The notes under the pieces: generated by a model | Told to the model about the DNA's origin: nothing | What the model saw: the letters and a program-made list of their open reading frames with translations, nothing else | The model's database searches: none | Position numbers and translations under genes: made by a program | Shown: piece after piece, positions 1 through 8,140 of the stretch | Layout: each line of letters begins with the position of its first letter | Position numbering within the stretch: the stretch's first letter is position 1 | NCBI GenBank assembly: GCA_937138255.1 | Contig: CAKZOU010000067.1 | Location: 1-64,000, forward strand | Origin: an uncultured Paracoccaceae bacterium | GTDB lineage: Bacteria > Pseudomonadota > Alphaproteobacteria > Rhodobacterales > Rhodobacteraceae | Length of the DNA: 64,000 bases | Reading direction: 5' to 3'

Positions 1-51
1 ACCGGCCTGTCACGCCGGGGGTCGCGGGTTCGAGCCCCGTCAACCGCGCCA
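1..51 (+). tRNA. tRNA-Asp (GTC), 3' part only
   Basis: The window opens inside a tRNA. The anticodon arm CCGGCCTGTCACGCCGG holds anticodon GTC. A T-arm with GGTTCGAGCCC follows, then acceptor strand CAACCGC, discriminator G and an encoded CCA at 49-51. The 5' acceptor, D-arm and start lie before the window. The decoding assignment rests on the anticodon loop only. Confidence 0.93.
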
Positions 52-135
52 CTTTACAACATATTGCGATTTTGCAATGGATTGTCCTCGTGACAACCTA
101 TAGGGTCGGACCGAACTGTATTTCAGGGGCGACCT

Positions 136-354
136 ATGAACTTTCTCGATCAAATCCCGTGGAATCTGGCGATCATCGCCGCGCTGACGCTCGGCCTCGC
201 GCCATTCTTTCCCGAGCCGCATATCTGGGAAAAGCTGAAGATGCTGATTGCAGGCGAGCTCGCCAAGCCGATCGATATCTTCGATCTCGTTCTCCACGCA
301 GCTCCGTGGCTGCTCCTCTTGCTCAAGGTGCTGCGCGAGATTGTTCTCAAGTAG
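136..354 (+). CDS. Small conserved membrane protein, 72 aa
   Basis: This 72-residue protein begins MNFLDQIPWNL and has two hydrophobic stretches (about residues 8-27 and 48-66) around an amphipathic segment with PHIWEKLKML. Short proteins of this kind are seen in Rhodobacterales and are sometimes labelled RND-transporter related, but no transporter domain is visible, so I give no function. It lies just downstream of tRNA-Asp on the same strand and its stop directly abuts a G/C hairpin repeat that could end its transcript. Confidence 0.7.
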   Translation: MNFLDQIPWNLAIIAALTLGLAPFFPEPHIWEKLKMLIAGELAKPIDIFDLVLHAAPWLLLLLKVLREIVLK

Positions 355-424
355 GGGGCTGTCTGCCCCCCGCCGGTCCGTTCCGGCCCGGCTCCCCCCG
401 AGGATATTTTTGGGCCTCGGAGAG
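355..424 (+). repeat. G/C hairpin repeat with CGAGGATATTTTT tail, copy A
   Basis: A GGGGGCTGTCTGCCCCCC hairpin is followed by a second C-rich block and the tail CCCCGAGGATATTTTTGGGCC. The same module occurs in reverse orientation at 561-611. I recognise this layout as a type common between Rhodobacterales genes, from memory only. It may act as a terminator for the 72-aa gene. Confidence 0.6.
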
Positions 425-444
425 AGCCTTTAGATTATCTTTAC

Positions 445-557
445 CATGATGGCCGTAATCTGGTGGCACGGTACAGGCGGGGACGCCGATGACCGTGGCC
501 GACGAGAGGGGCTTCCACTCGCACGAACGGGCGGCTTTATGGGCCGCCCGTTTTGGC
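445..557 (+). ncRNA. Candidate small RNA with intrinsic terminator
   Basis: No convincing reading frame covers this stretch. It contains an imperfect hairpin (CACGGT / GGCG-GGGA-CGCC / ACCGTG) near 474-497. This is followed by a strong terminator hairpin: arms ACGGGCGGC (527-535) and GCCGCCCGT (543-551), then TTTT. The layout fits a roughly 110-nt RNA on the plus strand. I found no clear promoter and no match to a known RNA family. It could equally be the 3' end of the 72-aa gene's transcript. Confidence 0.3.
527..554 (+). terminator. Rho-independent terminator
   Basis: Nine-base arms ACGGGCGGC and GCCGCCCGT enclose a 7-nt loop, and the 3' arm runs into TTTT. It would end plus-strand transcription coming from the 72-aa gene or the candidate small RNA. 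Confidence 0.7.
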
Positions 558-560
558 CTT

Positions 561-611
561 CTCAGAGGCCCGAAAATATCCCGGGGGGTCAAAGGGGGGC
601 AGAGCCCCCCT
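561..611 (-). repeat. G/C hairpin repeat, inverted copy B
   Basis: Read on the minus strand this gives GGGGGGCTCTGCCCCCC, a short linker, then CCCCCCGGGATATTTTCGGGCC, matching the module at 355-424. It ends 3 nt from the dipeptidase stop codon and is well placed to act as that gene's terminator. Confidence 0.6.
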
Positions 612-614
612 GTC

Positions 615-1991
615 TCAGGCCGAGAGTTCCGCGAGGATCCGAGCCCAACTGCGGATACCCTTGTGAAAGCTCTCCACGTCGTATTTCTCGTTCGGGCTGT
701 GGATTGCGTCGTCGTCATTGGCAAAGCCGATCAGCATGGCATCCATGCCGAGAACCGATTTGAAGAACCCCGCAATCGGGATCGAGCCACCCATGCCGAC
801 CAGAACCGCCTCGCGGCTCCATTCGTCCGATAGCGCCTTGCGGGCTTGCTCGAACTCGGGGCGCTCGGTGTTCATCACTGGGGCGGGCGAGCCTTCGAGG
901 TCGGTGTCCCATTTGATCTTGCAGTCCGGCCGCAGGAGCGATTCGACATGGGCCCTGATGCGGTCGCGCAAGGCATCGGGATCCTGATCGCCGACCAGGC
1001 GACAGGTGAACTTGCAGTGCGCTTTCGAGGGGATCACGGTTTTCGATCCCGCGCCCTGATAGCCGCCCCAGAGGCCGTTGATTTCGAGCGTCGGGCGGGC
1101 CCATTGCAGCTCGAGGGTCGAATAGCCCGCCTCGCCATGGGACTGGGTGAAGCCCACCGAGTTGAGATAGGTCTCCTCATCGAATCCGCAGGCCCCCCAC
1201 TGGGCGCGCAGGTTGTCGCTGATCTCGTAGACGCCTTCATAAAAGCCGGGGACCGTCACGCGGCCCTGATCATCGTGTAGGGCGGCGACAATGCGGGCGA
1301 TCTCGGCGAGCGGGTTGAGGGCCGGTCCGCCATAGTGGCCCGAGTGCAGGTCGATCCGCGGGCCGGTGAGGGTGAACTCGTCCTTCAGCATCCCGCGCAG
1401 CTGGCTGGCGATCGAGGGCACGCCGGGCGAGACCATCGAGGTATCGCATATGAGGGCGATATCGCTTTTCAGCTCGGCGGCGTTTTTTTCCATGAAAGGA
1501 ATGAGCGAGGGCGAGCCGCTTTCCTCTTCGCCCTCAAGGAAGAAGGTGATCTTGCAGGGGAGTTTGCCATGCACCGCTTTCCACGCGCGGCAGGCCTCGA
1601 TGAAGGTCATCAGCTGGCCCTTGTCGTCCGAGGTGCCGCGGCCGCGCATCACCTTGCCGTTGGGCGTATCCTCGATGCGGGGCTCGAAGGGTGGGGCGTC
1701 CCACAGGTCGAGCGGATCGACCGGCTGCACATCGTAGTGGCCGTAAAACAGAAGATGCGGGCCTTCGCCGTCGACGTGGCCCACGACCATCGGATGGCCG
1801 GGGGTGGGGCGCTTGGAGGCCTCGACGCCTATCGAGCGCAGGTCTTCCACGAGCCAGTCGGCGGCGCGGTCGCAATCGGCCTTGAAGGCGGGATCGGTCG
1901 AGATCGAGGGGATGCGCAGAAGGCCGAAGAGGCGGTCGATTGCCACAGGCAGGTCGGCGTCGATACGGGCAAGAACGGGATCGAGTGTCAT
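615..1991 (-). CDS. M20 family metallodipeptidase
   Basis: This 458-residue cytosolic enzyme of the M20/M28 co-catalytic zinc peptidase clan probably hydrolyses dipeptides or N-acylated amino acids. Visible metal-site motifs are FYGHYDVQP, GTSDDKGQ, the acidic EGEEESGS and CDTSM, followed by the dimerisation-domain segment HSGHYGG. The start at 1991 (MTLDPVL) is chosen because AAGGA lies 7 nt upstream; an ATG five codons earlier has no such site. Length is normal for the family. It is divergent from hemA, and a G/C hairpin repeat follows its stop. The exact substrate cannot be told. Confidence 0.9.
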   Translation of the reverse strand: MTLDPVLARIDADLPVAIDRLFGLLRIPSISTDPAFKADCDRAADWLVEDLRSIGVEASKRPTPGHPMVVGHVDGEGPHLLFYGHYDVQPVDPLDLWDAPPFEPRIEDTPNGKVMRGRGTSDDKGQLMTFIEACRAWKAVHGKLPCKITFFLEGEEESGSPSLIPFMEKNAAELKSDIALICDTSMVSPGVPSIASQLRGMLKDEFTLTGPRIDLHSGHYGGPALNPLAEIARIVAALHDDQGRVTVPGFYEGVYEISDNLRAQWGACGFDEETYLNSVGFTQSHGEAGYSTLELQWARPTLEINGLWGGYQGAGSKTVIPSKAHCKFTCRLVGDQDPDALRDRIRAHVESLLRPDCKIKWDTDLEGSPAPVMNTERPEFEQARKALSDEWSREAVLVGMGGSIPIAGFFKSVLGMDAMLIGFANDDDAIHSPNEKYDVESFHKGIRSWARILAELSA

Positions 1992-2103
1992 GGTGGTTCC
2001 TTTCATCTGCGCGCGACACTAGCCCTCTGCATCGCGGTGTCCAGCGCGGGCCTGTGCAAGAATGAGGATCGGGGCGGCAATTTGTAGCGTATTGCCCCAT
2101 GGG

Positions 2104-2126
2104 CTCGAGGGTTATAGAACCTCGAG
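2104..2126. promoter_or_regulatory. Inverted repeat in the hemA promoter region
   Basis: Perfect 7-bp arms CTCGAGG (2104-2110) and CCTCGAG (2120-2126) flank a spacer containing TTATAGA, which could be a -10 element (TTGCCC at 2092-2097 would be the -35). It lies 36-58 bp before the hemA start. It may be an operator or a 5' hairpin. Confidence 0.4.
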
Positions 2127-2161
2127 GTCGGCTCAGACCACTCGCCGCTCGAAGGGACCAC

Positions 2162-3385
2162 ATGACCTACGAAGACCAGCTCGACGCAGCCCTGAGCCGG
2201 CTGCATCAGGAAGGGCGCTATCGCACCTTCATCGATATCGAACGCAAGCGCGGTCATTTTCCTCATGCGGTCTGGCGCAAACCGGATGGGAGCGAGCAGC
2301 CGATCACCGTGTGGTGTGGCAACGATTATCTGGGCATGGGCCAGCACCCCGTCGTGCTTGAGGCGATGCACGAGGCGCTGGAGGCGACCGGCGCGGGTTC
2401 GGGCGGCACGCGGAATATTTCCGGCACGACCGTCTATCACAAGGCGCTCGAGGCGGAGCTTGCCGATCTGCACCAGAAGGAAGCGGCGCTTCTCTTCACC
2501 AGCGCCTATATCGCCAATGACGCGACGCTTTCGACCCTGCCCAAGCTCTTCCCCGGCCTCATCATCTATTCCGATGCGCTCAACCACGCCTCGATGATCG
2601 AAGGCGTGCGCCGCAACGGCGGGGCCAAGCGCATTTTCCGCCACAACGATCTTGATCATCTGCGCGAGCTTTTGGCCGCCGATGATCCGGCCGCGCCGAA
2701 GCTGATTGCCTTTGAATCGGTCTATTCGATGGATGGCGATTTCGGGCCGGTTGGCGAACTTTGCGACATTGCAGAAGAGTTTGGCGCTCTGACTTACCTC
2801 GACGAGGTTCATGCCGTGGGCATGTATGGGCCCCGCGGTGGCGGCGTGGCCGAGCGTGACGGCCTTCTGGACCGGATCGACATTATCAATGGCACGCTGG
2901 GCAAGGCCTTTGGCGTGCATGGCGGCTATATCGCGGCGAGCGCGAAAATGTGTGATGCGGTGCGGTCTTACGCTCCGGGCTTCATCTTCACGACCTCGCT
3001 TCCGCCGGTCGTGGCTGCGGGTGCTGCTGCCTCGGTGAAGCACCTGAAGGGCGATCAGGCCCTGCGCGACAAGCATCAGGACGCAGCCAAGGTCCTCAAG
3101 CTTCGGCTCAAGGGGCTTGGCCTGCCGATCATCGATCACGGCAGCCATATCGTGCCGGTGATCGTCGGCGATCCCAAGCACACCAAGCTTTTGTCGGACA
3201 TGCTCCTCAAGGAGTATGGGATCTACGTCCAGCCGATCAATTTCCCCACCGTTCCACGCGGGACAGAGCGGCTGCGCTTTACCCCCTCGCCGGTGCATGG
3301 CCCCGACGAGATCGACAAGCTGGTCAGGGCAATGGACCAGCTCTGGGCGCGTTGTGCGCTGAATCGCGCCGAACTCGCCGGCTGA
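2162..3385 (+). CDS. hemA: 5-aminolevulinate synthase
   Basis: This is the PLP-dependent enzyme of the Shemin route, condensing glycine with succinyl-CoA to 5-aminolevulinate. It is the first step of heme, bacteriochlorophyll and cobalamin synthesis in alphaproteobacteria. The 407-residue protein starts [11 protein letters not shown] behind AAGGGACC. Visible features are the glycine-rich [13 protein letters not shown] near 78-89, YLDEVHAVG near 212-220 and the PLP lysine K248 in NGTLGKAFG. Length and motifs match the Rhodobacter HemA/HemT type. I cannot tell whether a second isozyme exists elsewhere. An inverted repeat lies in its upstream region. Confidence 0.97.
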   Translation: MTYEDQLDAALSRLHQEGRYRTFIDIERKRGHFPHAVWRKPDGSEQPITVWCGNDYLGMGQHPVVLEAMHEALEATGAGSGGTRNISGTTVYHKALEAELADLHQKEAALLFTSAYIANDATLSTLPKLFPGLIIYSDALNHASMIEGVRRNGGAKRIFRHNDLDHLRELLAADDPAAPKLIAFESVYSMDGDFGPVGELCDIAEEFGALTYLDEVHAVGMYGPRGGGVAERDGLLDRIDIINGTLGKAFGVHGGYIAASAKMCDAVRSYAPGFIFTTSLPPVVAAGAAASVKHLKGDQALRDKHQDAAKVLKLRLKGLGLPIIDHGSHIVPVIVGDPKHTKLLSDMLLKEYGIYVQPINFPTVPRGTERLRFTPSPVHGPDEIDKLVRAMDQLWARCALNRAELAG

Positions 3386-3497
3386 AGTTTTCTCCGGGTG
3401 CATCACTAAATCGTGTATGTTACGCGCAGTTAATACTGCCGGATTATAACGAATCGATTTCGGCACTTGGGGCAATTCGGGCAGTCGGGACGGCCGG

Positions 3498-4682
3498 ATG
3501 ATCGCGAAACATCTCAGGCGGGGAAAAGCCGCGAATGTGGTTGAGGCCAAGGGCTTTGACGCTTTTGAGCTGCGCCTTGGCGATCTGATGCGCGGCGAGC
3601 GGGCGACGCTTGGAAAATCGCTTCTCGATGTGCAGCGCGAACTGAAGATCAAGGCCGCCTATATCGCCGCGATCGAGAACTGTGATCCCACGGCCTTTGA
3701 TACTCCGGGGTTCATTGCTGGCTACGTGCGGTCCTATGCGCGCTATCTCGCCATGGATCCCGATTGGGCGTTCGAGACCTTTTGCCGCGAAAGCGGGTTC
3801 CAGACGGCGCACGGGATGTCGAAAGAGGCATCGCCCAAGCGGACTGTCCGCGACATCAACCAAAAGCGCGACCCCGCGGATATGTTTGCCTCCCCTGCGA
3901 CCCCGTTCGTTCCGGTTGGCGAGTCGGTCTGGTCGCGTGTCGAGCCGAGCGCCATCGGTTCGGTGCTGGTGCTTGTCGCGCTGATCGGCGGGTTGGGCTA
4001 TGGAGGCTGGACCGTCCTTCAGGAAGTGCAAAAGGTGCGCCTCGCGCCGGTCGATCAGACACCCTATGTCGTGAGCGATCTTGACCCGCTTTCCGGCAAT
4101 GCTGGCTCGATTTCCGCCACCGGAGATGCAGCGTTCTTTGCAGCGCCTTCGGCAGAAGCAATTGATCGTCTTTACCGTCCGCAGGCTCTCGATACGCCTG
4201 TGATGATTGCCCGCGATGGCCCGATCTCGACCCTCGATCCCAATTCCATTGGTGCGTTGGTGGCGGATTCGGCGACCGACGCGGTTGCTGCGGCCGTGGC
4301 CGAAGCCGCGGCAGAGCCCGGTGCGGTTCAGGTGACCGAGGCTGTTGCATCCGGGTTAGAAGTGGTCGCAGTGCGGCCCAGCTGGGTCCGGGTGACCTCG
4401 GTCGATGGCTCCGTGATCTACGAAGGCATCATGAATGCCGGCGACAGCTACTTGCCGCCGCAGACCGAAGCACCTGCCGAGATTCGGGTGGGCGAATCCG
4501 GTGCCGTCTATTTCGCGCTGAACGGGACGCATTATGGTCCGGTCGGGCAGGCGGGAACAGTGACCTCGGGCGTGACCCTCTCGCCTGACTACGTGACCGG
4601 AACCTACGCCGTTGCAAATCTCGACGCAGATAGCGACCTTGCCGCGATGGTCGCCGTGGCCGAGGCCCAGACCGGCCAATAG
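3498..4682 (+). CDS. RodZ-like HTH / DUF4115 membrane protein
   Basis: This 394-residue protein has a cytoplasmic Xre-type helix-turn-helix at about 18-90 (LGKSLLDVQRELKIKAAYIAAIE). A linker and one transmembrane segment near 152-172 (VLVLVALIGGLGYGG) follow. A C-terminal periplasmic DUF4115-type domain (WVRVTSVDGSVIYEG to about 370) ends it. This architecture is that of RodZ, which links MreB to the elongation machinery. It sits between hemA and ispG, and a RodZ-ispG neighbourhood is common in proteobacteria. The alanine-rich linker is typical. MreB interaction is inferred, not visible. Confidence 0.85.
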   Translation: MIAKHLRRGKAANVVEAKGFDAFELRLGDLMRGERATLGKSLLDVQRELKIKAAYIAAIENCDPTAFDTPGFIAGYVRSYARYLAMDPDWAFETFCRESGFQTAHGMSKEASPKRTVRDINQKRDPADMFASPATPFVPVGESVWSRVEPSAIGSVLVLVALIGGLGYGGWTVLQEVQKVRLAPVDQTPYVVSDLDPLSGNAGSISATGDAAFFAAPSAEAIDRLYRPQALDTPVMIARDGPISTLDPNSIGALVADSATDAVAAAVAEAAAEPGAVQVTEAVASGLEVVAVRPSWVRVTSVDGSVIYEGIMNAGDSYLPPQTEAPAEIRVGESGAVYFALNGTHYGPVGQAGTVTSGVTLSPDYVTGTYAVANLDADSDLAAMVAVAEAQTGQ

Positions 4683-4754
4683 GTCATCCCCCGTTGCCAT
4701 GCAGGCGCGCGCGTCATAGGTAACGCGCGAAGGTCACTCCGTTCAGGATTACCC

Positions 4755-5870
4755 ATGAGCCATAATCCCATCCGCCCCTGGCGCAATATCGAGCGCCGCA
4801 AATCCCGCCAGATCATGGTGGGCAAGGTGCCGGTCGGGGGGGATGCGCCGATCACCGTCCAGACCATGACCAACACGCTGACCCATGACGTCAAGGCGAC
4901 GGTGGCGCAGGTGCTGCGGGCGGCCGAAGCTGGGGCGGATATCGTTCGGGTCTCGACGCCGGATGAAGCCTCGACCAAGGCCCTGAAAGAGATCGTGCGG
5001 CAAAGCCCCGTGCCGATCGTGGCCGATATCCACTTCCACTACAAACGCGCCATCGAGGCGGCCGAGGCAGGGGCCGCCTGCCTGCGGATCAATCCCGGCA
5101 ACATCGGTGATGCCAAGCGCGTGAAAGAAGTCATCAAGGCGGCCAAGGACCACGGCTGTTCGATCCGCATCGGCGTCAATGCCGGTTCGCTCGAAAAGCA
5201 CCTGCTCGACAAATACGGCGAGCCGTGCCCCGACGCGATGGTCGAAAGCGGGCTCGATCATATCAAGATCCTGCAAGACAACGATTTCCACGAGTTCAAG
5301 ATCAGTTGCAAAGCCTCAGACGTCTTCCTCGCCGCTGCCGCCTATCAGCAGCTGGCTGACCTCACTGATGCGCCGATCCACCTTGGCATCACCGAGGCAG
5401 GCGGCCTGATGTCGGGCACAATCAAATCGGCCATCGGCCTTGGCAACCTTCTGTGGTCGGGCATCGGCGATACAATCCGCGTGAGCCTTTCGGCCGATCC
5501 GGTCGAAGAGGTCAAGGTCGGCTACGAGATCCTGAAAAGCCTTGGCCTGCGCCATCGCGGCGTGAACATCATCTCCTGCCCCTCCTGCGCGCGGCAGGGG
5601 TTTGACGTGATCAAGACGGTCGAGGCCCTCGAAAAACGGCTCGAACACATCAAGACGCCGATGAGCCTGTCGATCATCGGCTGCGTGGTGAACGGGCCCG
5701 GCGAGGCGCTGATGACCGACGTGGGCTTTACCGGCGGCGGCGCAGGGTCGGGCATGGTTTATCTGGCGGGCAAGCAAAGCCACAAGCTGTCGAACGATCA
5801 GATGATTGATCACATAGTCGAGCAGGTGGAAAAAAAGGCCGCCGAGATCGACACGGCGGGGGCGTCCTAG
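4755..5870 (+). CDS. ispG: 4-hydroxy-3-methylbut-2-en-1-yl diphosphate synthase
   Basis: IspG (GcpE) is the 4Fe-4S enzyme of the methylerythritol phosphate pathway that reductively opens MEcPP to HMBPP. The 371-residue protein has the TIM-barrel start ([18 protein letters not shown]) and the C-terminal cluster-binding cysteines in [11 protein letters not shown] and [13 protein letters not shown]. Length is normal for the short bacterial form. Its TAG stop overlaps the stop of the convergent DsbA-family gene in the palindrome CTAG (5867-5870), with no terminator between them. Confidence 0.97.
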   Translation: MSHNPIRPWRNIERRKSRQIMVGKVPVGGDAPITVQTMTNTLTHDVKATVAQVLRAAEAGADIVRVSTPDEASTKALKEIVRQSPVPIVADIHFHYKRAIEAAEAGAACLRINPGNIGDAKRVKEVIKAAKDHGCSIRIGVNAGSLEKHLLDKYGEPCPDAMVESGLDHIKILQDNDFHEFKISCKASDVFLAAAAYQQLADLTDAPIHLGITEAGGLMSGTIKSAIGLGNLLWSGIGDTIRVSLSADPVEEVKVGYEILKSLGLRHRGVNIISCPSCARQGFDVIKTVEALEKRLEHIKTPMSLSIIGCVVNGPGEALMTDVGFTGGGAGSGMVYLAGKQSHKLSNDQMIDHIVEQVEKKAAEIDTAGAS

Positions 5871-6616
5871 CTGCCCTCGCGCACGGCGTCTACGAACTGG
5901 AGCATCTGATCCAGCGGCACATAGCCGCGCAGCATTTCTTCCTCGAGGATGAAGGTCGGCGTGCCGGTGATCTGCAGGCGCTGCGCCAGCATTGCGTTCT
6001 GGGTCAGAATATCAGCAACCTCTTTGCTCTGCATCATCTCGGCAATGGCTGCGAAATCGAGGTCGAACGATGCCGAAAGCTGCGCCAGAATATCAACTGA
6101 CACATCGCTTCGCAGGGTCATCAGCGCGTCGTGGATCAGCTCGTAGGAGTCACCGCCGTAGACCTGCATGACCGCAACCGCATATTGCGAGGCGAGCGTC
6201 GACTGTTCGCCGAGGATCGGGAATTCCTTGACGATGAAGCGGATATTGCCGTCGGTCTCGAGAAGCTGGTTCACCTCGTCATAGGCGCGCCGGCAGTAGG
6301 TGCAGCGGTAGTCCATGAACTCGACCAGCGTAATATCCCCCTCGGGATTGCCGCCGACCCAGGAATAACCGTCATCGAAAATCGCCTTCGCGTTGGCGCG
6401 GACCACTGCCTTATCGTTGTTGGCGGCAAGGTCGGCTTGGCGCTGCTCAAGAACCGCGATCGCTTCCATCAGGACTTCGGGGTTGTCCAGAAGATAGGCC
6501 CGAACTTCGGCGCGGAACGCCGCGCGCTCGGCATCGGTCATCGCGCCCATGTCGAAGGCGGCGGCCGGTCCGGCGAGGAGAAGGGTGAGGGCGATCGGGG
6601 CAAGGCGCTTGAGCAT
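5867..6616 (-). CDS. DsbA-family thiol:disulfide oxidoreductase
   Basis: A 249-residue periplasmic thioredoxin-fold protein. It has a signal peptide ([20 protein letters not shown]), a helical N-terminal stretch, the redox motif CTYC in [14 protein letters not shown] and a cis-proline loop ITGTPTF. It resembles Com1/ScsC-type DsbA relatives rather than classical DsbA. The start at 6616 is preceded by GGAGAG 4 nt upstream; a much longer in-frame extension has no signal peptide at its front and is rejected. It is divergent from the amidase gene and convergent with ispG. Likely role is oxidation or isomerisation of envelope disulfides. Confidence 0.88.
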   Translation of the reverse strand: MLKRLAPIALTLLLAGPAAAFDMGAMTDAERAAFRAEVRAYLLDNPEVLMEAIAVLEQRQADLAANNDKAVVRANAKAIFDDGYSWVGGNPEGDITLVEFMDYRCTYCRRAYDEVNQLLETDGNIRFIVKEFPILGEQSTLASQYAVAVMQVYGGDSYELIHDALMTLRSDVSVDILAQLSASFDLDFAAIAEMMQSKEVADILTQNAMLAQRLQITGTPTFILEEEMLRGYVPLDQMLQFVDAVREGS

Positions 6617-6749
6617 GGTCTCTCCAGGGTCGTTTCGGTGCACTGTGCATATCCTGCCGGGGATGCCAAGGCTTTGGCGGTGCGGCGGAAAGGATTGACG
6701 TGGCCACCCCAGCGGCGGCAAACACGAGGACAAGACTAGAGGGCGCGGA

Positions 6750-8030
6750 ATGGGAAACTCAAGGCGCGATCGGGCCGGTGTCAGGGCAAATGCCGGGATT
6801 GTGAGAAGATGTGGGCTCGCGCTCTGTCTGACGCTGCTGTGGCTTGCCGCGCCAGCTGCAGCGCAAGATTTCTCCGCGCTTGCTCGGATCAATCCGGTCA
6901 GCAGCATCGTGAAGCCGTGGAAACAGGGGGCCGAGGTTGATCTGCAGTTGTCGCAACCGGTCCCGTTCCGGGTTTTCACTCTCGACGCGCCGTGGCGGTT
7001 GGTGATGGATTTTCGCGAGGTCGACTGGACCGGGCTAACCCGCGAGGCGATCTGGGCCGGTCCCGACAGCCGCATTTCGGCTCTGCGCTTCGGCGGTCTG
7101 CGGCCCGGCTGGTCGCGGATGGTGGTCGATCTTGCCCAGCCGCTTGTGATCGAGACCGCAGGGATGCAGGTTTCACAAGCCGATGGCACCGCCCGGCTGA
7201 CCATACGCCTTGCCCCTTCAAGCCCGCTTGAGTTTGCCGCCGCTTCAGGTGCGCCGCCTGATCCGGGCTGGGACCTGCTGATCGCCACGGACGTGACCCA
7301 GAGCGCCTTGCCGCCGGTTGATGACGGGATCGTCACGGTGGCCATTGATCCGGGTCATGGCGGCGTCGATCCCGGTGCCGAGCGGGATGGGATTGTCGAA
7401 GCCGAGGTGATGCTGGTCTTGGCGCGCGAGTTGGCCGAAGCAATCAACCGCACCGAAGGGATGCACGCGGTGCTGACCCGCGATGGCGACGATTTCGTCG
7501 CGCTCGAAGAGCGGATGACGCAGGCGCGACTTGCGGGGGCGGATGTGATGATCTCGCTCCATGCCGATGCCCTCGACGAGGACGAGACCCACGGCGCGTC
7601 GGTCTATACGCTGGATGCCGACGCGCAAGACGCCGCCTCCGCCCGCATGGCCGAGCGGCACGACCGAGGCGATCTGGTGGCCGGCCTCGATCTCTCGGGG
7701 CAGGATGACACGGTTGCTACGATCCTGATGGACCTCGCCCGCCAAGATACCGCGCCGCAATCGGAAAGGCTGGCCGATGCGATCGTTGCCGCTCTTGAAG
7801 AGGCGGGTGCCGACCTCAACTCGCGCCCCCGCCGCAGGGCCGAGCTTGCGGTTCTGAACGCCGCCGATTTCGCCTCGGTTCTCGTCGAGGTGGGCTTTTT
7901 GTCCAACCCCGATGATCGGGCCGCGCTTTCGGTTCAGCCGGGCCGGGCGACGATCATCCGCGGGCTGGTTTTCGCACTTCAGCGGTGGGCCGCGGACGAG
8001 GCGGCTCGCGCACCGCTTCTGCGGCAGTAG
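6750..8030 (+). CDS. N-acetylmuramoyl-L-alanine amidase (AmiC type)
   Basis: This periplasmic zinc amidase cleaves the bond between N-acetylmuramic acid and the peptide stem, typically during daughter-cell separation. The 426-residue protein has an N-terminal signal region ending in APAAAQ near residue 39. An AMIN-like domain at about 45-150 follows. The Amidase_3 domain at about 195-415 carries VAIDPGHGGVDPGA, E in VEAEVML, ISLHADA and the catalytic EVGFLSNPDDR. It is directly upstream of the PBP1A gene on the same strand, so lytic and synthetic wall enzymes are paired. Confidence 0.92.
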   Translation: MGNSRRDRAGVRANAGIVRRCGLALCLTLLWLAAPAAAQDFSALARINPVSSIVKPWKQGAEVDLQLSQPVPFRVFTLDAPWRLVMDFREVDWTGLTREAIWAGPDSRISALRFGGLRPGWSRMVVDLAQPLVIETAGMQVSQADGTARLTIRLAPSSPLEFAAASGAPPDPGWDLLIATDVTQSALPPVDDGIVTVAIDPGHGGVDPGAERDGIVEAEVMLVLARELAEAINRTEGMHAVLTRDGDDFVALEERMTQARLAGADVMISLHADALDEDETHGASVYTLDADAQDAASARMAERHDRGDLVAGLDLSGQDDTVATILMDLARQDTAPQSERLADAIVAALEEAGADLNSRPRRRAELAVLNAADFASVLVEVGFLSNPDDRAALSVQPGRATIIRGLVFALQRWAADEAARAPLLRQ

Positions 8031-8140
8031 GGCGCGATCACGGCATTGGCATTTTCGCGCCCATTTGGCGCGATCGGCTTTTGACCATCCCCCGCACTGA
8101 TCCTATAAGCGGAGGACTTTACCCTGAGGGCCCCGCTATC

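Noticed and set aside
445-557. 4.5S signal recognition RNA
   Set aside because: The conserved SRP core loop sequence is not present in the folded region.
5867-7345. A 492-codon version of the DsbA-family gene
   Set aside because: The added part is antisense to the amidase gene and precedes a clear signal peptide with its own ribosome site at 6616.
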